In this document: positions 16,346 to 24,692 of the stretch, piece by piece
How the letters are laid out: the number at the start of each line of letters is the position of its first letter
Position numbering within the stretch: the first letter of the stretch is position 1
Source: an uncultured Roseateles sp.
Lineage (GTDB): Bacteria > Pseudomonadota > Gammaproteobacteria > Burkholderiales > Burkholderiaceae_C
Length of the DNA: 64,000 nt
Direction: 5' to 3'
Assembly (NCBI RefSeq): GCF_963422335.1
Contig: NZ_OY729424.1
Span: 1,550,001-1,614,000, forward strand
Translations under genes and position numbers: made by a program
Notes under the pieces: model-generated
Database searches by the model: none
Seen by the model: the letters and a program-made list of their open reading frames with translations, nothing else
What the model was told of the DNA's origin: nothing

Positions 16346-17062
16346 ATGACCGAAGCGCTGTTCCGTGAAGACGCCCAGCTGCGCGAATGCGAGGCCCTGG
16401 TCCTGCGCGCCGATGCGCAGGGCGTGGTGCTGGACCGCACCGTGTTCTATCCGCTCGGTGGCGGCCAGGCGGGTGACCGCGGCGAGCTGCGCCTGGCCGA
16501 TGGCACGGCGCTGCAGATTGCCGACACGCGCAAGGGCGTCGATCCCAACGAGGTGCTGCATGTGCTTGCGCCGGGCCAGGAGGATGTGCTGGTGCACTTT
16601 GCCCCTGGCGCCGTCGTCAAGGCGCAGATCGACTGGGAGCGCCGCTCACGCCATATGCGGTTTCACACCGCGACCCATTTGCTGTGTGCGCTGGTGCCGC
16701 AGCCGGTCGATGGCTGCTCGATCACCGCCGACTACGCGCGGCTGGACTTCCATATGAGCGAGCCGCTGGACAAGGAGGCCCTGACCCAGGGCCTGGCGCG
16801 GCTGGTGGCCGAGGCTCATCCGGTCAGTCACAGCTGGATCAGCGATGCCGAGCTGGATGCGAATCCGGGTCTGGTGCGCAGCATGAGCGTGCAGCCGCCG
16901 CGCGGCTCGGGTCGGGTGCGGGTGCTGAAGATCGAGGGTGTCGATCTTCAGCCCTGCGGTGGCACGCATGTGGCCAACACCGCCGAGATTGGATCGGTGG
17001 TCGTGACCAAGATAGAGAAAAAGAGTGCGATGACCCGCAGGGTCGTGCTCGGTTTTGCTTGA
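16346..17062 (+). CDS. alaX: Alanyl-tRNA editing protein, AlaX type
   Basis: This free-standing homologue of the AlaRS editing domain hydrolyses Ser- or Gly-mischarged tRNA(Ala). At 238 residues it fits the AlaX-M form: an N-terminal barrel (VFYPLGGGQAGDRGEL) followed by the zinc-binding editing domain with HTATH (H107, H111) and CGGTH near residue 207. It starts 13 bp after the VOC gene, so it is probably in the same transcript, though translation quality control need not be tied functionally to its neighbours. It ends 20 bp before the convergent cytochrome c' gene. Confidence 0.9.
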   Translation: MTEALFREDAQLRECEALVLRADAQGVVLDRTVFYPLGGGQAGDRGELRLADGTALQIADTRKGVDPNEVLHVLAPGQEDVLVHFAPGAVVKAQIDWERRSRHMRFHTATHLLCALVPQPVDGCSITADYARLDFHMSEPLDKEALTQGLARLVAEAHPVSHSWISDAELDANPGLVRSMSVQPPRGSGRVRVLKIEGVDLQPCGGTHVANTAEIGSVVVTKIEKKSAMTRRVVLGFA

Positions 17063-17082
17063 TGGCCTGCGGGTGAGTTGAC

Positions 17083-17547
17083 TCAGTTCGCGCTGTACTT
17101 CTCCGCGCGATAGTTGTCGTGGCAGGCCTTGCAGCTCTTGCCCACTTCGCCGACGGCGGCCTTGATCTGGTCCAGATTGCCGCCCTTGGCGGCGGTCTCC
17201 AGCTTGGCAACCTCGGCAATCATCTTGTCCGAGTTCTCCTTGAACTTGGCGCTTTCCTTCCAGATCTCGGCCTTGGCGCGGGTCGGTGCCCCCTTGTCCG
17301 TACCTTCACCAAAGCCGGCCCAGGGCAGCTTGGAGAGCGTGGCGACGATGTCGGCGTTCTCGGCCGCGGCCTTGGCGTCGAACGGCGCACGGCCGCTGGC
17401 CATGGCGGCGATGCGGCCGAAATGGGTGGCCATCACGGTGAGGGCGCTCTGGCGGTACTTGATCGCGTCTTCGGGTTTCTGGAATTGTGCGGCCGCGGGC
17501 AGGGCGACGCAAAGGCCACAGGTCAAAGCAAGCAGAACTCTCTTCAT
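17083..17547 (-). CDS. Cytochrome c' (class II c-type cytochrome)
   Basis: This 154-residue periplasmic haem protein has a cleavable signal peptide (MKRVLLALTCGLCVALPAAA, cut before QFQKPEDAIKYR). It has four-helix-bundle periodicity and a C-terminal haem-binding motif CKACH (C139 and C142, axial His143), the position expected for class II cytochromes. Cytochromes c' bind NO or CO and protect against NO. It is divergent from a cytochrome b561 gene 157 bp away, a common pairing in proteobacteria in which b561 may reduce the c-type partner. Confidence 0.93.
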   Translation of the reverse strand: MKRVLLALTCGLCVALPAAAQFQKPEDAIKYRQSALTVMATHFGRIAAMASGRAPFDAKAAAENADIVATLSKLPWAGFGEGTDKGAPTRAKAEIWKESAKFKENSDKMIAEVAKLETAAKGGNLDQIKAAVGEVGKSCKACHDNYRAEKYSAN

Positions 17548-17704
17548 GCGGGGTCTCCGGTGACGTGACGGGTGGGGTCAGGGCTCGCGGCCGACGGCCG
17601 CGCCGTGGCAGTGTACGCAGACTGGCTGAAATTTGCAGGGGCTGGACGCAGGGCGCGGTTTTGCGCCATCCTTGGCGCCTGTCGCAATCTTGTCAGGAAC
17701 ACCT

Positions 17705-18409
17705 ATGCCCGCAATGCCCGAAGCCAGCAGTCGCCCGGTTCGCGTCTGGGACCTGCCCACGCGGTTGTTCCACTGGAGCCTGGCGCTGTGCGTGGTCGGC
17801 TCGGTTGTCAGCGCCAAGATCGGCGGCAATCTGATGGACTGGCATATGCGGCTGGGCTATGCGGCCTTCACGCTGCTGCTGTTCCGTATCCTGTGGGGGC
17901 TGGTCGGTGGCCGCTGGTCGCGCTTTGCCAGCTTCATCTACAGCCCGCAGGCTTTGCTGCGCTATCTGCGTGGCAAGCCCTTGCCGGGTGACCACTTCGA
18001 GGTGGGCCACAGCCCGCTGGGGGCGTTGGCGGTGTTCGGTCTGCTGGCGATTCTTGCCGCGCAGGTGGGCACCGGCCTGTTTGCCGATGACGAGATTGCC
18101 ACCACCGGGCCCTTGATACGCTTTGTCAGCGGGGCGACCAGCAGCCTGCTGACCGGCTATCACAAGCACTGGGGCCAGTGGCTGATCTATGCCTTGGTGG
18201 CCCTGCACCTGCTGGCCATCCTGTTCTATGTGCGCAAGCGCGGCAAGACCCTGGTGCGGCCCATGCTTGTGGGCGACAAGCTGCTGGCCGCCGAGGTGCC
18301 CGCCAGCCGCGATGGCACGGGCCCGCGCCTGCTGGCCCTGGCGTTGCTGCTGGCCTGCGCCGGCTTCGTGGCCTGGTTGATAGCCCTGGGTGCCCAGCCG
18401 GGTGTGTGA
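17705..18409 (+). CDS. Cytochrome b561-type membrane protein
   Basis: This integral membrane protein of about 234 residues has at least four transmembrane helices. Its opening RVWDLPTRLFHWSLALCVVG, with a likely haem His in LFHW, is the signature of bacterial Ni/Fe-hydrogenase-type b561 cytochromes; further His residues are in MDWHMRLGY and TGYHKHWGQW. A fifth hydrophobic helix is at the C-terminus. It probably moves electrons from the quinone pool to a periplasmic acceptor; the divergent cytochrome c' is the obvious candidate. ATG 17705 was chosen; ATG 17714 is also possible. Confidence 0.88.
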   Translation: MPAMPEASSRPVRVWDLPTRLFHWSLALCVVGSVVSAKIGGNLMDWHMRLGYAAFTLLLFRILWGLVGGRWSRFASFIYSPQALLRYLRGKPLPGDHFEVGHSPLGALAVFGLLAILAAQVGTGLFADDEIATTGPLIRFVSGATSSLLTGYHKHWGQWLIYALVALHLLAILFYVRKRGKTLVRPMLVGDKLLAAEVPASRDGTGPRLLALALLLACAGFVAWLIALGAQPGV

Positions 18410-18454
18410 GTGGAGCCTTGCCCTAAACTGCAGGTCGGCCCCTCACTCCATTCA

Positions 18455-18946
18455 ATGCAGCCTCCCGACATTCAACTCCTCACGCCGGACACGGCGGAGC
18501 ACTGGGACGCCAGCCGCCAGATCCTGCGGGAGTACGCCGCCAGCCTGGGCTTCGATCTGGCGTTCCAGGGCTTCGAGGCCGAGTTGGCCGACTTGCCCGG
18601 GGGCTATGCGCCGCCCGGCGGCCTGTTCCTGCTGGCCTGGGTCGATGGCGAACTGGCCGGTTGCGGCGCCTTCCGCAATCTGCCCGATGTGGACTATGCG
18701 AATGCCTGCGAGATGAAGCGTCTCTATGTGCGACCGGCCTTTCGCGGCTTCGGTCTGGGGCGCCACCTGACCCAGGCGCTGATGGACGGCGCCTCGCAGG
18801 CAGGCTATTCGGAGATGCTGCTCGACACGCTGGACGATATGGAAGCCGCGCGCGGCCTTTATGAAACCCTGGGCTTCGAGGAAGTGCCGCCCTTCTATTT
18901 CAACCCCTTGCCGGGTGCTCACTATCTGAAGGTCTCGCTGACCTGA
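18455..18946 (+). CDS. GNAT-family N-acetyltransferase
   Basis: This 163-residue protein carries the acetyl-CoA-binding core EMKRLYVRPAFRGFGLGRHL (motif A, R-x-x-G-x-G form), preceded by the LAGCGAFRNLP strand and followed by AARGLYETLGFEEVPPF. The acceptor substrate is not predictable. ATG 18455 follows the b561 stop by 45 bp and is better placed than the GTG directly after that stop. It sits 14 bp before the SMP-30 gene and is probably cotranscribed with it. Confidence 0.85.
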   Translation: MQPPDIQLLTPDTAEHWDASRQILREYAASLGFDLAFQGFEAELADLPGGYAPPGGLFLLAWVDGELAGCGAFRNLPDVDYANACEMKRLYVRPAFRGFGLGRHLTQALMDGASQAGYSEMLLDTLDDMEAARGLYETLGFEEVPPFYFNPLPGAHYLKVSLT

Positions 18947-18960
18947 CTGCTCTGCCCACC

Positions 18961-19872
18961 ATGTCCGAAGCCCTGTATCAAGTCAGCCTGGCGCTGAATG
19001 CCCGCGCCCGTCTCGGCGAATCGCCGCTGTGGCACCCCACCGAGCAGCAGCTGTACTACGTCGATATTCCGTCGTGCCAGGTCTTGCGCTTCAATCCCGT
19101 CAACGAGGCGTTGACGCGCTGGGATGTGGGCAGCGAGGTCGGCTGCCTGGCGCCGCTGGAGGGGGGTGGCCTGCTGCTGGCTCAACGCGACGGCCTGTGG
19201 CGGCTGGACACCGTGACCGGCCAGCACACTCAAGTTACCACCGCGCCCTATGACACGGCGACGCAGCGCTTCAACGACGGCAAGGCCGACCCGCAGGGCC
19301 GTTTCTGGGCCGGCACCGTGTATGAGCCGCGCGAGCCGGCCCTGGCCGCCCTGTACCGCTATGCCGGCGGCGAGTTCAACTGCATGGTCGATCAGGCAGT
19401 GACGGCCAATGGCCTGGGCTGGAGCCCGGACGGTCGCACGATGTACTGGACGGACACCCGCGCCCACACCATTTGGGCCTTCGATTTCGATGGCGCCAGC
19501 GGCGCGATCGCCAACCGCCGCATTTTCTCTACATTTGCCAAACGCGGTGCCGATCAGTCGCTGGACGATTACGGTGGCCGGCCCGATGGCGCAGCCGTGG
19601 ATGCCGAAGGCTGCTACTGGGTGGCAATGTACGAGGGCCAGCGCCTGCTGCGGCTGTCGCCACAGGGCGAGTTGCTGCGCGAGATCCCGCTACCTGTGCG
19701 TTGCCCCACCATGCCTGCCTTCGGCGGTGCCGATCTGCGCACGCTTTATCTGACCAGCGCCAGCGACAAGCGCCCGGCCGAGGAGCTGGCCGCGCAACCC
19801 TGGGCTGGCTGCCTGCTGCAGCTGCGCGTCGAGACGCCGGGCCTGCCTGCGAACTTCGCGCGCCTCACTTGA
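18961..19872 (+). CDS. SMP-30/gluconolactonase-like protein
   Basis: This 303-residue six-bladed beta-propeller protein belongs to the regucalcin/gluconolactonase family. Metal-site residues are visible as the Glu in ARLGESPLWHP, Asn in TANGLGWSPDGRTMYWTD, and Asp in GGRPDGAAVDAEGCYWVA; the strand QRFNDGKADPQGRFWAGT supplies the usual substrate-lid residues. The likely activity is lactone hydrolysis in sugar-acid catabolism, but no other sugar-acid genes lie nearby. It is followed by a GC-rich hairpin before the atp promoter. Confidence 0.9.
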   Translation: MSEALYQVSLALNARARLGESPLWHPTEQQLYYVDIPSCQVLRFNPVNEALTRWDVGSEVGCLAPLEGGGLLLAQRDGLWRLDTVTGQHTQVTTAPYDTATQRFNDGKADPQGRFWAGTVYEPREPALAALYRYAGGEFNCMVDQAVTANGLGWSPDGRTMYWTDTRAHTIWAFDFDGASGAIANRRIFSTFAKRGADQSLDDYGGRPDGAAVDAEGCYWVAMYEGQRLLRLSPQGELLREIPLPVRCPTMPAFGGADLRTLYLTSASDKRPAEELAAQPWAGCLLQLRVETPGLPANFARLT

Positions 19873-19906
19873 TACAGACACCGGATTTGGCCCGCGCCGG
19901 CGCGGT

Positions 19907-19935
19907 GCGGCAATGACCTGAGACGTCATTGCCGC
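19907..19935. terminator. Hairpin between SMP-30 gene and atp operon
   Basis: GCGGCAATGAC (19907-19917) and GTCATTGCCGC (19925-19935) form a perfect 11-bp stem with a 7-nt loop, 35 bp after the SMP-30 stop. There is no T-run, so intrinsic termination is uncertain, but its position fits a barrier between the upstream genes and the atp promoter. Confidence 0.5.
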
Positions 19936-20021
19936 CATTCCGTCGCGGCCGCAGACTGTCATCCAAGCGCCCGGAACTGGGGTGCCTCGACCCCCGAGTC
20001 AGGCTTGCGCGCAGCTGGGGC

Positions 20022-20052
20022 TTTGGAGGATGGGCGGGTTATCACGTATAAT
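20022..20052 (+). promoter_or_regulatory. Candidate sigma-70 promoter of the atp operon
   Basis: A perfect -10 hexamer TATAAT lies at 20047-20052, with a TTGGAG -35-like element at 20023-20028 and an 18-bp spacer. The start would fall near 20060, leaving a leader of about 45 nt before atpI. It is the best sigma-70 promoter match I saw in the window and fits a strongly expressed operon. Confidence 0.7.
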
Positions 20053-20104
20053 TCCGAGGCTTTGCTGCCCGCAGCCCCGAAATTCTTGTTGATCTCTAAG
20101 TGCG

Positions 20105-20659
20105 ATGACCACGAGTTCCACCATGAGTGATCTTGTCAAGAATGACGTAAGCACAGTGAGGCCCAATGCGGGGCCCAATGTGGCAGCGGAGGCAGCAGCG
20201 AAGGTGACCGCAAGAGCGGTTGCAAGTTGGGAAGATGAGACCGAAAAGCAGGTTTTCAAGCCCCTGACCCGCGAACAAGCGCAGGTCTTGCGGGCCGAGC
20301 AGCCGTCGATCTCACCCTGGCGTGTGGTGGCGGTGCAGGCCGTTGTGGGCGTGGTGTGTTGCCTAGTCGCGTGGCTGGTAACGGGCAGGGCCGCTGTGGC
20401 CTGGTCAGCGCTCTACGGTGTGGCTGCGGTGGTGTTGCCCAGCGCTTTGCTGGCGCGAGGAATGACGAAAAGAGCAGGCTCGGCCGTTGGTGTTGCCATC
20501 GGCTTCCTGTTCTGGGAAATGTTGAAGATTGGAGCGGCGATCGCCATGCTGGTGATCGCTGCCAAGGTGGTGCCCAACCTGAGCTGGCCAGCGTTGCTGA
20601 TCACGATGGTTGTGTGCATGAAAGTGAACTGGTTCGCGCTGCTTTGGCGCGGCCGCTGA
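20105..20659 (+). CDS. atpI: ATP synthase subunit I
   Basis: This 184-residue membrane protein is the first gene of the atp operon. The first ~70 residues are polar; then come four hydrophobic helices (VVAVQAVVGVVCCLVAWLV; AWSALYGVAAVVLPSALLA; VGVAIGFLFWEMLKIGAAIAM; WPALLITMVV). The Ala/Gly-rich second helix and the last hairpin match AtpI, which helps assemble the c-ring and may help with Mg import. The polar N-terminal extension is longer than in E. coli AtpI. An alternative ATG is at 20123. It ends 24 bp before atpB. Confidence 0.87.
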   Translation: MTTSSTMSDLVKNDVSTVRPNAGPNVAAEAAAKVTARAVASWEDETEKQVFKPLTREQAQVLRAEQPSISPWRVVAVQAVVGVVCCLVAWLVTGRAAVAWSALYGVAAVVLPSALLARGMTKRAGSAVGVAIGFLFWEMLKIGAAIAMLVIAAKVVPNLSWPALLITMVVCMKVNWFALLWRGR

Positions 20660-20683
20660 TTGACGACGAGGCTCAAGACAAAC

Positions 20684-21541
20684 ATGGCAACCGAAGGCCA
20701 CGAAAACGCCCCGAGCGCTGGTGAATACATCATTCACCACCTGCATCACGCGCAAAACCAGCCGCAGCACGGAGTCGTAGACTTTTCCGTCATCAATCTG
20801 GACTCGCTGACCTTTACCGCCCTGATCGGCGCTCTGGGTTGCTTGCTGCTCTGGCTGGCCGCACGCGCCGCCACCTCGGGCCGTCCGGGTCGCTTCCAGG
20901 CGGCGGTCGAAATGCTGGTCGAGATGGTGGACAACCAGGCCAAGGGCATTGTGCACAACGCCAAGAGCCGCAAACTGGTGGCTCCGCTGGCCCTGACCGT
21001 GTTTGTCTGGATCTTTCTGCTGAACGCGATGGACTTGCTGCCCGTCGATCTGCTGCCCTGGGCCTGGCAGGCCATCACCGGCAATCCCCACGCCTACCTG
21101 CGCGTGGTGCCCACCGCCGACCTGTCCATCACCATGGGCCTGTCGCTGGGCGTGTTGATCGTCTGCCTGATCTACAACGTCAAGATCAAGGGCGCGGGCG
21201 GCTGGGTGCATGAGCTGTTCTCGGCACCGTTCGGCGACAAGTGGTTCCTCTACCCCGTCAACTTCGCGATGCAGATCATCGAGTTCGTGGCCAAGACCGT
21301 GTCGCACGGCATGCGGCTGTTCGGCAATATGTATGCCGGCGAACTGATCTTCCTGCTGATCGCCCTGATGGGCGGCGCCTTCGCCTCGGTCGGCCTGGCC
21401 ACCGGTGTCGCGCTGTTCGTGGGCCACATCATTGCCGGCTTCGTCTGGGCAGCCTTCCACCTGATCATCATCACGTTGCAAGCCTTTGTGTTCATGATGT
21501 TGACGCTGGTGTACATCGGGCAAGCGCACGACGCCCACTGA
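20684..21541 (+). CDS. atpB: F0F1 ATP synthase subunit a
   Basis: This is subunit a of the F0 proton channel, 285 residues. It has the essential arginine of the fourth conserved helix region in KTVSHGMRLFGNMYAGELI, the hydrophobic hairpin LALTVFVWIFLLNAMDLLPVDLLP, and the C-terminal helix HLIIITLQAFVFMMLTLVYIG. The His-rich N-terminus (YIIHHLHHAQ) is typical of betaproteobacterial AtpB. ATG 20684 was chosen over an in-frame upstream start because homologues begin MATEGH- or MA--like. A pyrimidine-rich gap of 58 bp separates it from atpE. Confidence 0.95.
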   Translation: MATEGHENAPSAGEYIIHHLHHAQNQPQHGVVDFSVINLDSLTFTALIGALGCLLLWLAARAATSGRPGRFQAAVEMLVEMVDNQAKGIVHNAKSRKLVAPLALTVFVWIFLLNAMDLLPVDLLPWAWQAITGNPHAYLRVVPTADLSITMGLSLGVLIVCLIYNVKIKGAGGWVHELFSAPFGDKWFLYPVNFAMQIIEFVAKTVSHGMRLFGNMYAGELIFLLIALMGGAFASVGLATGVALFVGHIIAGFVWAAFHLIIITLQAFVFMMLTLVYIGQAHDAH

Positions 21542-21543
21542 TT

Positions 21544-21599
21544 TTTCGAGTTCTCTCTTTTTCTCTCACCCTTTCTCTATCCCTCTCTAAGGAAACACC
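21544..21599 (+). promoter_or_regulatory. Polypyrimidine leader with ribosome site before atpE
   Basis: This atpB-atpE gap is almost entirely C and T (long CTCTCTTT runs) until AAGGA at about 21588, seven bases before the atpE start. Such an unstructured, pyrimidine-rich leader fits a translation enhancer for the c subunit, which is needed in about ten copies per complex; a role like the E. coli atpE leader is inferred. Confidence 0.55.
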
Positions 21600-21863
21600 A
21601 TGGAAGTCATTAGCTTTGTTGCTCTCGCCGCTGGTCTGATCATTGGTCTGGGTGCCGTTGGCGCTTGTATCGGTATCGGCATCATGGGCAGCAAGTACCT
21701 TGAGTCGGCCGCCCGCCAGCCCGAGCTGATGAATGAACTGCAAACCAAGATGTTCCTGCTGGCTGGTCTGATCGACGCTGCTTTCATTATCGGTACCGGT
21801 ATCGCCCTGTGGTTCGCAACGGCCAACCCGTTCCTGGCCCAGATCGCCAACCTGCCGAAGTAA
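21600..21863 (+). CDS. atpE: F0F1 ATP synthase subunit c
   Basis: This 87-residue rotor protein is a helical hairpin: helix 1 with the Gly-rich GLIIGLGAVGACIGIGIMG, polar loop ARQPEL, and helix 2 FLLAGLIDAAFIIGTGIALWF. The proton-binding carboxylate is D59 in AGLIDAAF, and its surroundings are the proton type, without the extra polar residues of sodium-binding c-rings. The ATG follows AAGGA at good spacing. It is followed by a 90-bp gap before atpF. Confidence 0.96.
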   Translation: MEVISFVALAAGLIIGLGAVGACIGIGIMGSKYLESAARQPELMNELQTKMFLLAGLIDAAFIIGTGIALWFATANPFLAQIANLPK

Positions 21864-21953
21864 GCAAGCCGCACTGCGGCTGGGCCTGGGCGTCTTTGGC
21901 GCCGGGCCTGAAGGCCCTGAGCATCCGATCCCTATAGTTTGTGAGGCACCAAC

Positions 21954-22424
21954 GTGAGCATTAACGCTACGCTGATCGCGCAACTGATCGTCTTCCTGAT
22001 CTTGGTCGGGTTCACGATGAAGTTTGTGTGGCCGCCCATCGTGAAAGCACTGGACGAGCGCGCCGAGAAGATCGCCGCCGGCTTGTCTGCCGCCGACAAG
22101 GCCAAGGCCGAGTTGAGCAACGCCAACAAGCGCGTTGAAGAGCAGCTGTCCAGCGCCCGCAACGATGCCGCCCAACGCCTGGCCGATGCCGAGCGCCTGG
22201 CGCAATCGATTGTTGAAGAAGCCAAGTCGCGCGCCAGCGACGAAGGCGCCAAGATCATTGCCGCCGCCAAGGCCGAAGCCGAGCAAGAGTCGGTGAAGGC
22301 ACGTGAAGCCCTGCGTCAGCAGGTCGCCACCCTGGCCGTCAAGGGCGCTGAGGCCATCCTCAAGCGCGAAGTCAACGCCGGCGTTCACGCCGAGTTGCTG
22401 ACGCGTCTGCAGACCGAGCTGTAA
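21954..22424 (+). CDS. atpF: F0F1 ATP synthase subunit b
   Basis: This 156-residue peripheral stalk subunit has one N-terminal membrane helix (LIAQLIVFLILVGFTMKFVWPPI) followed by a long, charged, Ala-rich coiled coil to the C-terminus. The GTG start (GTGAGCATTAAC) puts the protein in register with betaproteobacterial AtpF proteins, which begin MSINATLIAQ. GAGGC lies just upstream of it. It ends 5 bp before atpH. Confidence 0.95.
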   Translation: MSINATLIAQLIVFLILVGFTMKFVWPPIVKALDERAEKIAAGLSAADKAKAELSNANKRVEEQLSSARNDAAQRLADAERLAQSIVEEAKSRASDEGAKIIAAAKAEAEQESVKAREALRQQVATLAVKGAEAILKREVNAGVHAELLTRLQTEL

Positions 22425-22429
22425 TCACC

Positions 22430-22963
22430 ATGGCCGAGCTTGCAACCCTTGCCCGCCCCTACGCGGAAGCGCTGTTCCAGGTCGCCAGCAAAGGTGATCT
22501 GAAGCAGGTCGTCGAGCAGATCGATGCAGTGGCCGCCGTCGCGGCTGATGCTCAGCTGCGCCAGTTCGCCGACAACCCCAAGGCCACGGCCGAACAGGTG
22601 ATGGAAGTGATCGCAGCGGTCGTCAAGACCTCGCTGGGTGATACCGCCAAGAACCTGCTCAGCACCGTGATCGCCAACGGCCGCCTGACCGTGCTGCCCG
22701 AAATCGCCGCGCAATTCCATGTGCTGGTGAACGAGCGCTCCGGCGTGTCGGATGCGCAAGTGTTCAGCGCCTTCGCGATCGAGCCCGCCCAGCTGGGCGC
22801 GCTGGTGGCGACGCTGGAAAAGCGTTTTGGCCGCAAGCTCAATGCCACGGTTCAGATCGAACCCGAGTTGATTGGTGGCATTCGCGTGGTGGTTGGAGAC
22901 GAAGTGCTCGACACCTCGGTGAAGGCGCGTCTTGAACAAATGAAGGTGGCGCTGGCGGCCTGA
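22430..22963 (+). CDS. atpH: F0F1 ATP synthase subunit delta
   Basis: This 177-residue stator protein joins subunit b to the top of F1. The N-terminal helical domain opens LATLARPYAEALFQVASKGD, and the C-terminal motif GGIRVVVGDEVLDTSVKARLEQM is diagnostic of AtpH. It starts 5 bp after atpF, so the two are translationally linked, and lies 98 bp before atpA. Confidence 0.96.
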   Translation: MAELATLARPYAEALFQVASKGDLKQVVEQIDAVAAVAADAQLRQFADNPKATAEQVMEVIAAVVKTSLGDTAKNLLSTVIANGRLTVLPEIAAQFHVLVNERSGVSDAQVFSAFAIEPAQLGALVATLEKRFGRKLNATVQIEPELIGGIRVVVGDEVLDTSVKARLEQMKVALAA

Positions 22964-23061
22964 GGCCTTTCGGCCCCGCTGCTGCAACACCTGACCCCTC
23001 ATCCAAACTGCCCCAAGCTCTCGGCCCGTGCCGGAAGTGCCAAGCAGACCGGAGAAAAGCA

Positions 23062-24615
23062 ATGCAACTGAATCCCGCAGAAATTTCCGAACTGATCAAG
23101 AGCCGCATCGAGGGCCTTGGCACTTCGACCGACATTCGCAATCAGGGCACCGTGGTTTCGGTGACCGACGGCATCGTGCGCGTGCACGGCCTGTCCGATG
23201 CGATGCAGGGCGAAATGCTGGAGTTCCCGGCAACCAAGGATGGCACCGCCACCTTCGGTCTGGCCCTGAACCTCGAGCGTGACTCGGTGGGCGCCGTGAT
23301 CTTGGGCGAATACGAGCACATCTCCGAAGGCGACACGGTCAAGTGCACCGGCCGCATTCTGGAAGTGCCGGTCGGCCCCGAGCTGAAGGGCCGCGTGGTC
23401 AATGCGCTGGGCCAGCCGATCGACGGCAAGGGTCCGATCAACGCCAAGCTGTCGATGCCGATCGAAAAGATCGCTCCGGGCGTGATCGCCCGTAAATCGG
23501 TGGACCAGCCGATGCAGACCGGCCTGAAGTCTATCGACTCGATGGTGCCCGTCGGCCGTGGCCAGCGCGAGCTGATCATCGGTGACCGCCAGACCGGCAA
23601 GACCGCCGTCGCCATCGACGCCATCATCAACCAGCGTGGTCAGAACATGACCTGCGTCTACGTTGCGATCGGCCAGAAGGCTTCGTCGATCAAGAACGTG
23701 GTGCGCGCACTGGAAGCTGCCGGCGCGATGGAATACACCATCGTCGTGGCCGCCTCGGCCGCCGAATCGGCCGCGATGCAATACGTGTCGGCCTACTCGG
23801 GCTGCACGATGGGCGAGTACTTCCGCGACCGCGGCGAAGACGCGCTGATCGTTTATGACGATCTGTCCAAGCAAGCCGTGGCCTACCGTCAAGTCTCGCT
23901 GCTGCTGCGCCGCCCGCCGGGCCGCGAAGCCTACCCTGGCGACGTGTTCTATCTCCACAGCCGTCTGCTGGAGCGTGCTGCACGCGTGAACACCGACTAC
24001 GTCGAAGCGTTCACCAAGGGCGAAGTGAAGGGCAAGACCGGTTCGCTGACCGCTTTGCCCATCATTGAAACCCAGGCCGGTGACGTGTCGGCCTTCGTGC
24101 CCACCAACGTGATCTCGATCACCGACGGCCAGATCTTCCTGGAAACCTCGCTGTTCAACGCCGGTATCCGCCCCGCCATCAACGCCGGTATCTCGGTGTC
24201 GCGCGTGGGTTCGGCTGCACAGACCAAGATCATCAAGGGTCAGTCCGGCGGTATCCGTACCGACCTGGCGCAGTACCGTGAACTGGCTGCGTTCGCGCAG
24301 TTCGCCTCGGACCTGGACGAAGCCACCCGCAAGCAGCTGGACCGCGGTGCCCGCGTGACCGAGCTGCTGAAGCAGGCCCAGTACTCGCCGCTGCCGATCT
24401 CGCTGATGGGCGCCACGCTGTTCGCCGTGAACAAGGGCTTCATGGACGATGTGGACGTGAAGAAGGTTCTGGCCTTCGAAGCCGGTCTGCACACGCACCT
24501 GAAGACCAGCCATGCGCCGCTGCTGAAGAAGATCGAAGACAGCAAGGCGCTGGACAAGGACGCTGAAAGCGAACTGTCGGCCGCGGTCGCTGCCTTCAAG
24601 AAGTCTTTCGCTTAA
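23062..24615 (+). CDS. atpA: F0F1 ATP synthase subunit alpha
   Basis: This 517-residue regulatory nucleotide-binding subunit of F1 starts MQLNPAEISELIKSRIEGL. The Walker A loop is GDRQTGKTAVAIDAI at about residue 174, and the signature PAINAGISVSRVGSAAQ lies near residue 370. The length matches the family exactly. GGAGA occurs 14-18 bp before the start. It is on the same strand as, and probably cotranscribed with, the rest of the operon. Confidence 0.97.
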   Translation: MQLNPAEISELIKSRIEGLGTSTDIRNQGTVVSVTDGIVRVHGLSDAMQGEMLEFPATKDGTATFGLALNLERDSVGAVILGEYEHISEGDTVKCTGRILEVPVGPELKGRVVNALGQPIDGKGPINAKLSMPIEKIAPGVIARKSVDQPMQTGLKSIDSMVPVGRGQRELIIGDRQTGKTAVAIDAIINQRGQNMTCVYVAIGQKASSIKNVVRALEAAGAMEYTIVVAASAAESAAMQYVSAYSGCTMGEYFRDRGEDALIVYDDLSKQAVAYRQVSLLLRRPPGREAYPGDVFYLHSRLLERAARVNTDYVEAFTKGEVKGKTGSLTALPIIETQAGDVSAFVPTNVISITDGQIFLETSLFNAGIRPAINAGISVSRVGSAAQTKIIKGQSGGIRTDLAQYRELAAFAQFASDLDEATRKQLDRGARVTELLKQAQYSPLPISLMGATLFAVNKGFMDDVDVKKVLAFEAGLHTHLKTSHAPLLKKIEDSKALDKDAESELSAAVAAFKKSFA

Positions 24616-24692
24616 TCGCCAATGAACCTGCGGGACCGAACTTCAAGCGCCAGCGCGCGGCAAGCGACGTCCCCAACTAGCTAGGAGCATTC

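Noticed and set aside
19873..20104. Possible small gene between SMP-30 and atpI
   Set aside because: The region holds a hairpin and a good promoter, and no frame with a ribosome site and plausible composition.
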